Source: Amycolatopsis vancoresmycina (lineage in GTDB: Bacteria; Actinomycetota; Actinomycetes; Mycobacteriales; Pseudonocardiaceae). From it: a stretch of DNA of 64,000 nt. Positions 20,113 to 29,855 of the stretch are shown here, one piece after another. A program made the position numbers and the translations under genes. Position 1 is the first letter of the stretch; every line of letters starts with the position of its first letter. The notes beneath the pieces were generated by a model. The model was not told the DNA's origin, did no database searches, and was given only the letters and a program-made list of their open reading frames with translations. The DNA is taken from the NCBI RefSeq assembly GCF_000716785.1, contig NZ_JNYY01000008.1:124001-188000 (forward strand). The letters run 5' to 3'.

Positions 20113-22235
20113 TCGGGCTCCGTCTCCGTTCGTTTCAGCACGATCAGGGACCGGGCGGGCAGGGTGAGCCGGCCGCCGCCGTCGATCGGCTTCGCGTCGG
20201 CGGGGTCCACCTCGCCGGTCGCGGTGTCGACCACGACGGTCCAGTTCTGCCCGTAGCCGTTGCCCGGGAGGGTGGCGTCGATGTCCTCGTAGTGGGCGTT
20301 GAAGGCGAGCAGGAACGAGTTGTCCTCGACGTGCATCCCGCGCGGGTCGAGGTCGGGGATCGCCTTGCCGTTGAGGAAGACGACGACGGCCTTGCCGAAG
20401 CCGTCGTCCCAGTTCTGCTCGGTCATCTCCTCGCCGGCCGGGGTGAACCAGGCGATGTCGCCGAGCTTGTCGCCCTTGCCGACCGGGCCGCCCTGGAAGA
20501 ACCGGCGGCGGCGGAACACCGGGTGCCGGTGCCGGAACGCGCCGAGCCCGGCGGTGAACCTGACCAGGTCCGCGTTGGTCTTGGCCAGTTCCCAGTCCAT
20601 CCAGGACAGTTCGGAGTCCTGGCCGTACACGTTGTTGTTGCCCTGCTGGGTGCGGCCGAACTCGTCGCCGTGCAGGATCATCGGCACGCCCTGGGACAGC
20701 ATCAGGGTGGCCAGCATGTTCCGCTGCTGCCGCACGCGCAGCTCGTTGACCTGCGGGTCGTCGGTTTCGCCCTCGACACCGCAGTTCCACGACCGGTTGT
20801 CGTCGGCGCCGTCGCGGCCGTCCTCGCCGTTGGCCTCGTTGTGCTTTTCGTTGTAGGACACCAGGTCCCGCAGCGTGAAGCCGTCGTGCGCGGTGACGAA
20901 GTTGATCGAGGCGAACGGGCGGCGGCCGTCGTCCTGGTAGAGGTCCGACGAACCGGTGATCCGGCTCGCGAACTCCCCCAGCGTCGAGGGCTCGCCGCGC
21001 CAGAAGTCGCGGACGGTGTCGCGGAACTGCCCGTTCCACTCCGTCCACAGCGGCGGGAAGTTGCCCACCTGGTAGCCACCGGGGCCGACGTCCCACGGCT
21101 CGGCGATCAGCTTCACCTGGCTGACGATCGGGTCCTGCTGGACGAGGTCGAAGAACGTCGACAGCCGGTCGACGTCGTAGAACTCGCGGGCCAGCGCCGA
21201 AGCGAGGTCGAAGCGGAAGCCGTCGACGTGCATCTCCGTCACCCAGTACCGCAGCGAGTCCATGATCAGCTGCAGGGTGTGCGGGTTGCGGACGTTGAGG
21301 GAGTTCCCGGTGCCGGTGTAGTCCATGTAGTACTCGGGCTCCCCCTCCACCAGCCGGTAGTAGGCCTCGTTGTCGATACCCCGCATCGACAGCGTCGGCC
21401 CGAGGTGGTTTCCCTCGGCCGTGTGGTTGTAAACCACGTCGAGGATCACTTCGATCCCGGCTTCGTGGAGGGCCTTGACCATGCCCTTGAACTCCTGGAC
21501 CTGGCCGCCCTCGCCGGGCATCGCCGCGTAGGAGTCGTGCGGCGCGAAGTACCCGATCGTGTTGTAGCCCCAGTAGTTCGTCAGGCCCTTCTCGGCCAGG
21601 CCGTGGTCGGTGACGAACTGGTGCACCGGCAGCAGCTCCACCGCGGTCACGCCGAGCTTCTGCAGGTGCTCGACGACGGCGGGGTGCGCGAGGCCGGCGT
21701 ACGTGCCCCGCAGCGCTTCGGGCACGAACGGGTGATGCACGGTCATGCCCTTGACGTGGGCCTCGTAGATGACCGTCTCGTTGTAGGGCCGTTTCGGCTG
21801 GCGGTCGTTGCCCCAGTCGAAGAACGGGTTCGCCACCAGCGAATACGGCACGTGCCCGGCGCTGTCGTCGTCGTTGCGCTCGCCGGGGTTGTCGAACTTG
21901 TACCCGAACAGCGACTCGTCCCACTTCACGCCGTGCGACACGGCCTTCGCGTACGGGTCGATGAGCAGCTTGTTCGGGTTGCAGCGCAGGCCGCGCTTGG
22001 GGTCGTACGGGCCGTGCACGCGGAACCCGTAACGCTGTCCCGGGCCGACGTTGAGCAGGTAGCCGTGGTGGACGAAGCCGTCCACCTCTTCGAGCGCGTA
22101 CCGCGTCTCCTTGCCCTCGGCGTCGAACAGGCACAGTTCGACGCGCTCGGCCACCTCGGAGAACAGGGCGAAGTTCGTCCCGACTCCGTCGTAGGTGGCG
22201 CCGAGCGGGTAGGGCGTTCCGGGCCAGGGCCGCAC
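20109..22235 (-). CDS. glgX: Glycogen debranching protein GlgX (second copy)
   Basis: A 708-residue GH13_11 debranching enzyme. Motifs: GQRYGFRVHGPYDPKRGLRC, VILDVVYNHTAEGNHLGP, DGFRFDLASALAREF (Asp), LIAEPWDVGPGGYQVG (Glu), NFVTAHDGFTLRDLV and MILHGDEFGRTQQGNNN. It starts with GTG 22235 at MRPWPGTPYPLGATYDG, a typical GlgX start. It overlaps treY by 4 bp, so this copy is the one coupled to trehalose production. It resembles the usual TreX/GlgX more closely than the first copy because it keeps the HVPYSLV and long acidic loop segments. Confidence 0.94.
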   Translation of the reverse strand: MRPWPGTPYPLGATYDGVGTNFALFSEVAERVELCLFDAEGKETRYALEEVDGFVHHGYLLNVGPGQRYGFRVHGPYDPKRGLRCNPNKLLIDPYAKAVSHGVKWDESLFGYKFDNPGERNDDDSAGHVPYSLVANPFFDWGNDRQPKRPYNETVIYEAHVKGMTVHHPFVPEALRGTYAGLAHPAVVEHLQKLGVTAVELLPVHQFVTDHGLAEKGLTNYWGYNTIGYFAPHDSYAAMPGEGGQVQEFKGMVKALHEAGIEVILDVVYNHTAEGNHLGPTLSMRGIDNEAYYRLVEGEPEYYMDYTGTGNSLNVRNPHTLQLIMDSLRYWVTEMHVDGFRFDLASALAREFYDVDRLSTFFDLVQQDPIVSQVKLIAEPWDVGPGGYQVGNFPPLWTEWNGQFRDTVRDFWRGEPSTLGEFASRITGSSDLYQDDGRRPFASINFVTAHDGFTLRDLVSYNEKHNEANGEDGRDGADDNRSWNCGVEGETDDPQVNELRVRQQRNMLATLMLSQGVPMILHGDEFGRTQQGNNNVYGQDSELSWMDWELAKTNADLVRFTAGLGAFRHRHPVFRRRRFFQGGPVGKGDKLGDIAWFTPAGEEMTEQNWDDGFGKAVVVFLNGKAIPDLDPRGMHVEDNSFLLAFNAHYEDIDATLPGNGYGQNWTVVVDTATGEVDPADAKPIDGGGRLTLPARSLIVLKRTETEPE

Positions 22236-22310
22236 TGGGGTCTCCTCGAGCTTGGGTCGTGCCGGTGGCGTCCGCGTGTCACCCGGGGGTCGCGTGCCAC
22301 GGGATGGTCG

Positions 22311-24278
22311 TTACCGGGACAGCGGACGGGCCGCCGCCAGCGGGGCGACCGCGGCGCGGACCCCCTTGGCGGTGAAGAAGCCGTCAACGCTGACGGGAAG
22401 GCGAATCCGCCAGTTAGGGTACTGGTCGACGGTTCCGGGCAGATTCGGCTGCCGCACCTGGCCCGTCACGTCGGCCGGCGAGGTGAGCACGAGCCGGGAC
22501 GCGGCCTTCGCGAGCAGCGTGTGCAGCGCGACGACCGGGTCGTCGTCCGGAATTCCTTCGCGCGCAACGAGTTCGAACAGGGCCTTGCGCTCGTCGGCCG
22601 CCGCCTGTGCTTCGGCGTCGACAGCGCGGTCCAGCAGGCCCAGCTCGGCACGGACCCGGACGTGCTCGCCCTGCAGCCAGCCCGAAACCGTCGGCAGGTC
22701 GTGCGTGGAGATGCTGGCCATGGCGTCGGGGTCCCAGCTGTCCGGCGCCGTGAACGGCTGGCCGGGCGCGTCCCAGTCCCGCTCGAACCACAGCACGGCC
22801 GAGCTGAGCATCCCCCGTTCGTGCATCGTGTCGGTGACGACCTCCTCGACCGTCCCCAGGTCCTCCCCCACGACCACCGCGCCGGCGCGGTGCGCTTCGA
22901 GCGCGAGGACACCGACCATCGCCTCGGCGTCGTAGTGGACGTAGGTGCCGCGATGCGCGGGCTCGCCCGGCGGGATCCACCACAGCCGCCACAGGCCGGC
23001 GATGTGGTCGACGCGGATGCCGTCGGCGTAGCGGAGGACACCGCGGATGACGTCCCGGAAGGGCGCGTACCCGGCCTCGGCCAGCTTGTCCGGCCGCCAC
23101 GGCGGCAGGTTCCAGTCCTGCCCCTGCTGGTTGAACGCGTCCGGCGGCGCGCCGACCCGGACATCGGCGGCGAAGACGTCGTTGAGCGCCCACGTGTCGG
23201 CCCCACCGGGGTGCACGCCGACCGGCAGGTCGTGCACGATCCCGACCGACATCCCGGCCTCGCGCGCGGCCCGCCGCGCCGCTTCCAGCTGGACCCGGCA
23301 GAGGTGCTGGAGCCACGCGTGGAAGCCGACGCGTTCCGCGAGTTCTTCCCGCGCCTTCGCGGCGGCCGGGCCGGCCGGGTCGCGCAGGTCCTCCGGCCAG
23401 TCCCGCCAGTCGGCGCCGTGCCGCTCGGCAAGGGCGCAGAAGAGCGCGAAGCCGTTCAGGTCGTCGTCTCCGGGCACGTCTTCGACGCGGTGGGGCCACA
23501 GCAGCTCGAGCGCGGCGCGTTTGGCCGTCCAGACAGCGTCGTAGTCGACCAGCTCGCCTTCGCGGTCCGGAGCGAGGGACTCGACGGCCGCCTGAGTGGC
23601 CGCGTCGGCGTTCTGGAACGTCTCGGTGGCGGTGACGCGCAGGTAGACGGGGTTGGCGAACCGCCGGCTCGCGGGCGAGTACGGCGACCGTTCGACCGGG
23701 TGGGCCGGGCTGATCGCCTGCACGGGGTTGACCAGCAGCACCCCGGCGTCCAGTTCGGCGGCCGAGCGGGCGGCGAAGGTGGCGAGGTCGGCGTAGTCGC
23801 CGATGCCCCACGACCCGGGCGAGTGCAGGGCGTAGAGCTGCAGCATCCACCCCCAGGTGGGCCGCACCCCCGGCAGCGACGCCGGCACGACGGCGAGGAC
23901 GACGTCCTGCTCGGCGGTGACCACCCGGTGCCACCCGAGCGGCAGATCGGCGGGCAGCTCCCCGTCGGCCCGCCGCCGCGTCCCGTCTTCGAGGACGACT
24001 TCGGCCTCGACGCCCAGCGTCCTGCGGCTGCCCTGCCGCACGACGATCGTCGGCGGCAGCGCGGCGGGCGCACGGCGTGCCGCGGTCAGGGCGGCGGCGA
24101 TGGCCGCCTCGCTGGTGGCGTCGACACCGAACTGGCCGAGGACGGCGACGACGACGTCGTCGGCCACGTCCACCCAGACCCGGTCGGCGTTCTCGTACCG
24201 GGTGGCCACCCCGTGGTGGTCGGCGAGCTGGTGCAGGGCGGTGCGGGCGGGGATCTGTTCGGGCACGGGCACCAGCAT
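22311..24278 (-). CDS. malQ: 4-alpha-glucanotransferase MalQ
   Basis: A 655-residue GH77 disproportionating enzyme that moves maltooligosyl units between glucans and releases glucose. A ~130-residue N-terminal extension, common in actinobacterial MalQ, precedes the barrel. Motifs: SPGSWGIGDYADL, SPYSPASRRFANPVYL, DGIRVDHIAGLWRLWW (nucleophile Asp), VVVGEDLGTVEEVV (acid/base Glu) and ISTHDLPTVSGW. It is the first gene of the one-strand glucan/trehalose cluster, 75 bp upstream of the second glgX. The divergent permease gene starts 115 bp away. Confidence 0.93.
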   Translation of the reverse strand: MLVPVPEQIPARTALHQLADHHGVATRYENADRVWVDVADDVVVAVLGQFGVDATSEAAIAAALTAARRAPAALPPTIVVRQGSRRTLGVEAEVVLEDGTRRRADGELPADLPLGWHRVVTAEQDVVLAVVPASLPGVRPTWGWMLQLYALHSPGSWGIGDYADLATFAARSAAELDAGVLLVNPVQAISPAHPVERSPYSPASRRFANPVYLRVTATETFQNADAATQAAVESLAPDREGELVDYDAVWTAKRAALELLWPHRVEDVPGDDDLNGFALFCALAERHGADWRDWPEDLRDPAGPAAAKAREELAERVGFHAWLQHLCRVQLEAARRAAREAGMSVGIVHDLPVGVHPGGADTWALNDVFAADVRVGAPPDAFNQQGQDWNLPPWRPDKLAEAGYAPFRDVIRGVLRYADGIRVDHIAGLWRLWWIPPGEPAHRGTYVHYDAEAMVGVLALEAHRAGAVVVGEDLGTVEEVVTDTMHERGMLSSAVLWFERDWDAPGQPFTAPDSWDPDAMASISTHDLPTVSGWLQGEHVRVRAELGLLDRAVDAEAQAAADERKALFELVAREGIPDDDPVVALHTLLAKAASRLVLTSPADVTGQVRQPNLPGTVDQYPNWRIRLPVSVDGFFTAKGVRAAVAPLAAARPLSR

Positions 24279-24393
24279 TCCGGTGCCCGGCCGTTCCCGC
24301 CATCCACGCGGGACGACGTCACTCCGGTGGCCTGCGCCCGCCGGACCCGGCCGCCGATCTGCGGGCCGACCCGTGACCTTCTAACTTCACCTC

Positions 24394-25857
24394 ATGGGTG
24401 TGCGGAGAACGCTGAACGTGGACGACGTCCTGGCCCGCCAGGACTCCGGGGACCTCAAGCGGCGGCTGCGCGGACGCGACCTGGTCGGGTTCGGCGTCGG
24501 GATCATCATCGGCACCGGCATCTTCACCCTCGCCGGCGTCGAGGCGAAGACGCACGCCGGGCCCGCCGTGACGCTTTCGTTCGTGCTCGGCGCGGTCGTC
24601 GCCGGGCTGGCGGCGCTGTGCTACGCCGAGCTCGCCTCCAGCGTCCCGACCGCCGGGAGCGCCTACACCTACGCCTTCGCCACCCTCGGCGAGGTGTTCG
24701 CCTGGATCATCGGCTGGGACCTGCTGCTGGAGTTCGCGCTCGGCGCGGCCGTGGTCTCGCGCGGCTGGTCGGGGTACCTGGCGAACCTGCTCGGGCTGTC
24801 GCCGCAGTGGTTCGGCGAGGACGCGAAGGTCAACGTCGGGGCGGTGCTGATCATCGCCGTGCTGACCGTGGTGGCCGTGCTGGGCATCAAGGAGTCGGCC
24901 TGGCTGACCAACCTGCTGGTGTGCGTGAAGGTCGCGGTCTGCGTCCTGGTGCTCGCGGTCGGGCTGTTCTTCGTCAAGGGCGCGAACCTGACGCCGTTCA
25001 TCCCGCCCGCCCAGGCGCCGCAGAACGGCTCGACGGTGCTGGAACAGCCGATCGTGCAGGCCGCGCTCGGGCTGGAGCAGTCGGTGTACGGGATCGCCGG
25101 AATGATCACCGCGGCTGCCGTGGTCTTCTTCGCCTACACCGGTTTCGAGGCGCTCGCGAATCTCGGCGAGGAGACGCTGAACCCGCGCAAGGACCTCCGC
25201 GTCGGCATCCTCGGCGCGCTCGGCGTGTGCGCGCTGCTCTACATCGGCGTGTCGATCGTGCTGACCGGCATGATCCCGTTCACCGACATCGACACCGGCG
25301 CGCCGCTGGCGGACGCGTTCGACCGGGTCGGCCAGCACTGGGTGGGCGCGCTGATCTCGCTCGGCGCGGTGACCGGGCTGACGTCGGTGATGATGGTCGA
25401 GCTGGTGACGATCGGCCGGATCGGGTTCGCGATGGGCCGCGACGGCCTGCTGCCGAAGGCGCTCGGCACCGCGCACCCGCGCTGGGGCACCCCGCACCGG
25501 ATGACCATCGGCGGCGCGGCGCTGATCGCCGTGCTGGCGGCGTTCATCCCGATCTCCGAGCTGGCCGACATGGTGAGCATCGGCGCGCTCTCGGCGATGA
25601 TCATCGTGGCGGTGGCGGTCCCGGTGCTGCGCCGCCGCCGTCCCGACCTGGATCGGCCGTTCACGGTGCCGTTCTCGCCCGTCGTCCCGGTGGTCGCGGC
25701 GCTGGCGTGCCTGTACCTGATGCTGAACCTCAACGTGCTGACCTGGATCCGGTTCGCCGCGTGGCTGGTGATCGGCCTGGTGATCTACTTCGCCTACGGC
25801 CGGCGGCACTCCCGGTTCGCCCCCGGCGCCCCGGTCAGTCCCAAAAGGACGGACTGA
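24394..25857 (+). CDS. APC-family amino acid permease (cationic amino acid transporter type)
   Basis: A 487-residue inner-membrane transporter with about 12 hydrophobic segments. The first helix carries the APC substrate-binding signature GFGVGIIIGTGIFTLAGVEA, and helix 6 holds FFAYTGFEALANLGEETLNPRKDL, typical of the CAT/YfnA subfamily. A conserved loop reads GRIGFAMGRDGLLPKALGTAHPRW (seen here as two shorter stretches GRIGFAMGRDGLLPK and LGTAHPRWGTP). It probably imports a basic or neutral amino acid by proton symport. Its 3' end overlaps the next gene, on the opposite strand, by 23 bp. Confidence 0.88.
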   Translation: MGVRRTLNVDDVLARQDSGDLKRRLRGRDLVGFGVGIIIGTGIFTLAGVEAKTHAGPAVTLSFVLGAVVAGLAALCYAELASSVPTAGSAYTYAFATLGEVFAWIIGWDLLLEFALGAAVVSRGWSGYLANLLGLSPQWFGEDAKVNVGAVLIIAVLTVVAVLGIKESAWLTNLLVCVKVAVCVLVLAVGLFFVKGANLTPFIPPAQAPQNGSTVLEQPIVQAALGLEQSVYGIAGMITAAAVVFFAYTGFEALANLGEETLNPRKDLRVGILGALGVCALLYIGVSIVLTGMIPFTDIDTGAPLADAFDRVGQHWVGALISLGAVTGLTSVMMVELVTIGRIGFAMGRDGLLPKALGTAHPRWGTPHRMTIGGAALIAVLAAFIPISELADMVSIGALSAMIIVAVAVPVLRRRRPDLDRPFTVPFSPVVPVVAALACLYLMLNLNVLTWIRFAAWLVIGLVIYFAYGRRHSRFAPGAPVSPKRTD

Positions 25858-26617
25858 GCCCGGCGACCCGGGCCGCTTCGCGCACCACGGCGGCCTGGCC
25901 GGTGTCGACGACCACGAGGACGCCGAGGCCGGCCAGCGCCGCCGTCACCCATTCGACCGGCTGGTCGTGCAACCCGTTGTCGCCCAACGACGGGTAAGTG
26001 TCCACAATGGAGATCAGGGTGCCCTCGGCGCCGATGCGGATTCCCGCCAGGAGCACGAAGTGACCGCCGGGCGGGCGCCAGCGGGACGTCCACAGGGGCG
26101 GAACGCCGGTGTCGAGGTAGTCGAGCAGCGCGCGTTCCGGGGTGTCGTGGGCGCCGAGTTCGGCGCCGTCGATCCGGGCGATCACCGCGACGCGCGGGAC
26201 GTCCCACAGCCCGACCAGCAGGTCGAAGAGCGACTCGGTGGTCCACTCCCCCGTCACCGGCACCGCCGCGAGGGCACCGCGCGACAGCGACCCGGCGGCC
26301 GCCGCCAGCCCGGAGACCCGGGTGCCCGCCGCGGCCGGGTCGTCGACGACCGGCAGCGGCAGCCGGAACCCGGACCGCCCGGCCTCGCCGCGCGGCCGCA
26401 CGACCGGGCCGCGGACCGTGCCGGCGGCCGCCGCGACGGCGTCCTGGTCGGGCACGTCGAGCCCGGCCGCCCGCAGCGCGGCGAGCCCGCAGAACGCCGC
26501 GGCCAGGCCGTCCTTCTGGGGCAGTTCCGCCTGGGCCACGGCGGCCAGCCGGGCGCCGCCCGGCAGCCACCGCACCCCGGACAGGTCCAGCTGCCCGCCG
26601 TCGATCCCCGAAGACAT
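25835..26617 (-). CDS. Uncharacterised protein, DUF6885-like, possible papain-like fold
   Basis: A 260-residue soluble protein; I believe it belongs to DUF6885 but am not certain. Near residue 33 is QKDGLAAAFCGLAALRAAG, a Q-x8-C-G helix start like that of papain-like (C39-type) cysteine peptidases. Later GGHFVLLAGIRI supplies a His at the start of a strand and ISIVDTYPSLG an Asp, the order expected for a Cys-His-Asp triad. No signal peptide or membrane segment is seen. It is convergent with the permease gene and lies 63 bp downstream of the glutamine-synthetase-like gene on the same strand. Function is unknown. Confidence 0.6.
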   Translation of the reverse strand: MSSGIDGGQLDLSGVRWLPGGARLAAVAQAELPQKDGLAAAFCGLAALRAAGLDVPDQDAVAAAAGTVRGPVVRPRGEAGRSGFRLPLPVVDDPAAAGTRVSGLAAAAGSLSRGALAAVPVTGEWTTESLFDLLVGLWDVPRVAVIARIDGAELGAHDTPERALLDYLDTGVPPLWTSRWRPPGGHFVLLAGIRIGAEGTLISIVDTYPSLGDNGLHDQPVEWVTAALAGLGVLVVVDTGQAAVVREAARVAGLSPSFWD

Positions 26618-26679
26618 CGGTCCCCTCAGAACCTCGTTGAGGCGCGGGTGTCAGCGCCGTCCCGACCAGAATAGGGTTC

Positions 26680-28038
26680 TCAGTACCGCCAGAGGTGGGC
26701 GGCGACGACCTCCTCGGCCGGGCGTTCGGCCGCCCAGGCCGCGTCGGACGCCCGCACCGCCCGGAAGGCGCCCAGCAGCTCGTCGCCGAGCACACCGGCG
26801 ATCCGCGGCGACGCCACGAGCGCGGCGTCCTGCGCGGCGGGGTCCATCGGCAGCCGCCGCACCCCGTGGGCTTCCCGCTCGCCGTCGGACCAGCCGCCCG
26901 GGTCCTCGCCGATCGGCTCGGGCAGCGCGGGCGCGTCCTCGATGCCGGCCATCCCGGCGGCCAGCACCACGGCCAGCGCGAGGTACGGGTTGGCCGAGGC
27001 GTCGGAGGTCTTGAGCTCGACGTTCGCGTGGTCGGCGCCCAGCAGCGTCGAGCCGGGGACGTACCGCAGCGGCGCCTCCCGGTTCTCGACGCCCCAGAAG
27101 GCGTACGCGCCCGCGAAGAAGCCGGGCCGCAGCCGCAGGGTCGAGGGGACGCTCGGCGCGGTGACGGCGGTCAGGGCCGGCAGGTCACGCAGCAGCCCGG
27201 CGAGGTAGCCGGCGCCGTCCCCGCCCGGCTGCCCGGTTTCGTCGCTTTCGAGCAGGTTGCGGCCTTGGCGGCGGACGGAGGTGTGCAGGTGCCAGCCGTT
27301 CCCGGCCGCCCCGGCACCGACCATGGGCGCAAAGCTGACGGCGAGCCCGTGCACGCGCGCGGCGGCGTGGATGGTCTGCCGGGCGAGCAGCTGATCATCG
27401 GCGGCGGACACCGGATCGGTGGCGGCCAGCGACAGCTCGAGCTGCGCCGTCCCGTACTCGGCGTGCAGCTGGCCGATCCGCAGGCCGTTGGCGGCGAAGT
27501 CGTGCAGCAGGGCGGCGACGAACGCGTCGAGGCCGACGAGGGCGTGCGGGCTGTAGGCGGGCCCCGGGTGCCCGGGCGAGGTGAGGACGTCGGGGCTGCC
27601 GGCGGGCGCGACGGCGAATTCCAGCTCGTACCCGGCCCGGAACTCCAGGCCCCGTTTCGCGCCCTCGGCGACCTGCCGTTCAAGGACGGTCCGCTGGCAG
27701 TAGGGCCACGGATCGCCCTCCCGGGTGAGCTGCCGGACGGGAGCCCAGGCGAGCGCGGGCTGCCCGGCAAGCCGCCGCAGCCGATCGACAACGGGCACGA
27801 GCCGGATGTCACCGGAGGGGGTGGCGAGGCCGGAGTGGGCGTAGGTGATGGCGTCGTGGCTGTCGAAGACGGCGAAGAGCGAGGTGGCCCCGACGCCCCG
27901 GGTGGCGGCATCGGCGAGCCCGGCCACGGGCACGATCCGCGAGCGGGGGATGCCGTTGTTGTCGGCCCAGGCGAGGTGGACACCGCTCACGCCGGCGGCG
28001 GCGAAGTCCTTCGCCGCGGCTGATGCCGCTTTCGTCAT
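26680..28038 (-). CDS. Glutamine synthetase family protein (GlnA-like, probably gamma-glutamyl amine ligase)
   Basis: A 452-residue GS-fold enzyme. Conserved elements include YELEFAV (metal-binding Glu), HAEYGTAQLELSL, GNGWHLHTSV (metal-binding His) and NREAPLRYVPG followed by NVELKTSDASANPYLALA. The N-terminal start differs from true GlnA, and the ammonia-side loop is not the standard one. Such paralogues in actinobacteria often ligate glutamate to polyamines or ethanolamine instead of ammonia; that assignment is inference. ATG 28038 fits the family length. Upstream lies the 830-bp repeat-rich gap. Confidence 0.8.
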   Translation of the reverse strand: MTKAASAAAKDFAAAGVSGVHLAWADNNGIPRSRIVPVAGLADAATRGVGATSLFAVFDSHDAITYAHSGLATPSGDIRLVPVVDRLRRLAGQPALAWAPVRQLTREGDPWPYCQRTVLERQVAEGAKRGLEFRAGYELEFAVAPAGSPDVLTSPGHPGPAYSPHALVGLDAFVAALLHDFAANGLRIGQLHAEYGTAQLELSLAATDPVSAADDQLLARQTIHAAARVHGLAVSFAPMVGAGAAGNGWHLHTSVRRQGRNLLESDETGQPGGDGAGYLAGLLRDLPALTAVTAPSVPSTLRLRPGFFAGAYAFWGVENREAPLRYVPGSTLLGADHANVELKTSDASANPYLALAVVLAAGMAGIEDAPALPEPIGEDPGGWSDGEREAHGVRRLPMDPAAQDAALVASPRIAGVLGDELLGAFRAVRASDAAWAAERPAEEVVAAHLWRY

Positions 28039-28870
28039 GGCCACCCGCTTTCGTGCCGCCCGGGGGTCAGTATCCCGGGTGGGCGCGGCGGGGGCCATCA
28101 CGAACCGGCGGGTGGCGGTGGCGTTCTCGGCGGGTGGGCGGTGCTGCCCGGGGATGGGTCGCCTCGCGGCCGCGCACCGGCCGCCCGCGGGGCGCTCACC
28201 CCGCCACCGACCGCGGGTCGCTCGCCTTGCGCTGCCCGCGGGTCGGTCGCCTGACCACCGCCGCCCGCGGATCGGTGCCCTCGCCGCCGCGCACCGGCCG
28301 GTCGCCCGACCGCCCGCGGGACGCTCATCCCGCCACCGACCGCGGATCGCTCGCCTTGCGCTGCCCGCGGGTCGGTCGCCTGACCACCGCCGCCCGCGGA
28401 TCGGTCCCCTCGCCGCTGCCCACCCGCCGCTCGTCCCGCCGCCGCCCGCGGATCGGTCACCTCGCCATCGACCCTCACCTCGCCGCCGCCGCAAGCGGGC
28501 CGGTTCCCTCGCCGCCGCCCACCCGGCGACTCGCCTTGCCACCTCCGCCCGTGAGCCGCTCGCCTCGCCGCCGCCCGCAGGCAGGACCCGCCCTCCCTGG
28601 GGGTCCGTCCCGGTTCGAGCGTATCGAGGGCGGCCGACGGAAACTCGCGAAAAGCGGCCGTGCGCCAGCAGTTGTCCCCATCACGGCCGACCTGTGGACA
28701 ACCCCGCCAGGAGCCCCCAGCATGGCCGCCCGGACGGCCGCCAGCCGGTCGGCTTCGAAGCCTTGCAGCACCGGTCGGGTCCGGGCCGGAAACGAGGCCC
28801 GAGCGCCGCTCCGGCGCCCGCCCCCACGCCACCGCCGCCTCACCCCGGCGGCCACCCCACGCCACCGGCC
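28039..28870. repeat. Repeat-rich non-coding gap with a 129-bp-period direct repeat
   Basis: Two copies of a 110-bp sequence, at 28181-28290 and 28310-28419, differ at about five positions. Shorter pieces of the same motif (CCGCCCGCGGATCGGT and CTCGCCGCCG) recur up to about 28560. Strand composition is skewed, with long pyrimidine-rich runs on the + strand. Open frames across it are repetitive and arginine/proline-rich and look artificial. It separates the glutamine-synthetase-like gene from the EamA gene, and its 28039-28140 end must contain the former's promoter. Confidence 0.7.
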
Positions 28871-29740
28871 TCACCCCGGCGGTTCGGACCCCGGCGCGTC
28901 CCGGCTCCGCAGCGCCACCCCCGCAACCACCGCCAGCGTCCCGCCCGCCTCCACCACACTCGGCACCTGCCCGAGCAGCAGGAACCCCATCACCCCCGCC
29001 GTCACCGGCAGCAGCGCCAGCAGTGTCGCGAACCGCGCCTGCCCCACCCGCCGCAGCACCACCTGGTCCAGCCCGTACGGCACCACCGTCGACAGCACCC
29101 CCACCCCGACGCCCAGCAGCAGCAACCGTGGCGAAGACCACACCGCACCCGTCCCCAGCGCCAACGGGGACAGCACGACCGTCCCCGCGAAGAAGCCGAT
29201 CGCCAGGCTGTCCAGGCCGTCGCCGCCCACCGCCACCCTCTTGCCCAGGAGGATGTAGCCCGCCCATGCCGCAGCTGCCCCCAGGGCGAACAGCACGCCC
29301 CAGAAGCTTCCGCTCAGGCGGACGTCCGCGATCGCCACCACCCCGGCCGCCACCAGCAGCAGCGCGAACACGTCCCGCAGCGTGCGGGAGCCCAGGGCCG
29401 CCACCACCACCGGGCCCGCGAACTCCATCGCCACCGCCGTGCCCAGGGGCAGCCGGGCGATCGCTTCGTAGAACAGCACGTTCATGCCCGCCGTCACCAC
29501 GCCGAACACGATCGCCAGCAGCAGGCGCCTGCCCCACCAGGCCGCGCGGCCCGGGCGGCGCCACGCCAGCAGGACCGCCGCCGCGCCGAGGCAGCGGAGC
29601 CACGCCACGCCCGCCGGGGTGGCGTGGCCGAAAAGGTCGACCGCGACCGCCGCGCCCGCGTACATCGAAATTCCGCTGAGAACGAACAAGACGGGGGCGG
29701 GTACCGCGGAAAGCCGTCGCGGCGAAGTCACCGTACTCAC
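28871..29740 (-). CDS. EamA/DMT-family transporter (RhtA-like)
   Basis: About 289 residues with ten hydrophobic helices in two EamA repeats. Features include the small-metabolite exporter motif FYEAIARLPLGTAVAMEFAGPV near helix 3-4 (given here only in its core LPLGTAVAMEF) and GVGVGVLSTVVPYGLDQV in the second half. RhtA-like members export amino acids such as threonine or homoserine; the substrate here cannot be told. The start is uncertain: GTG 29740 has GGGAC before it, and GTG 29761 or 29731 are also possible. Confidence 0.82.
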   Translation of the reverse strand: MSTVTSPRRLSAVPAPVLFVLSGISMYAGAAVAVDLFGHATPAGVAWLRCLGAAAVLLAWRRPGRAAWWGRRLLLAIVFGVVTAGMNVLFYEAIARLPLGTAVAMEFAGPVVVAALGSRTLRDVFALLLVAAGVVAIADVRLSGSFWGVLFALGAAAAWAGYILLGKRVAVGGDGLDSLAIGFFAGTVVLSPLALGTGAVWSSPRLLLLGVGVGVLSTVVPYGLDQVVLRRVGQARFATLLALLPVTAGVMGFLLLGQVPSVVEAGGTLAVVAGVALRSRDAPGSEPPG

Positions 29741-29855
29741 CGTCCCATGGTCCCTGACCACGGAAAACGTAACTCTCCGGGTATTCGTCTCCTGGAATGC
29801 GGGATCCGGTTACGGCATCCGGGGTAAATCGACGTGACTCAGGTCCCACCGGCGC

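Noticed and set aside
28039..28870. Long open frames on both strands in the repeat region
   Set aside because: They are made of arginine/proline or glycine/arginine repeats created by high GC content and by the direct repeat, without any start signal.
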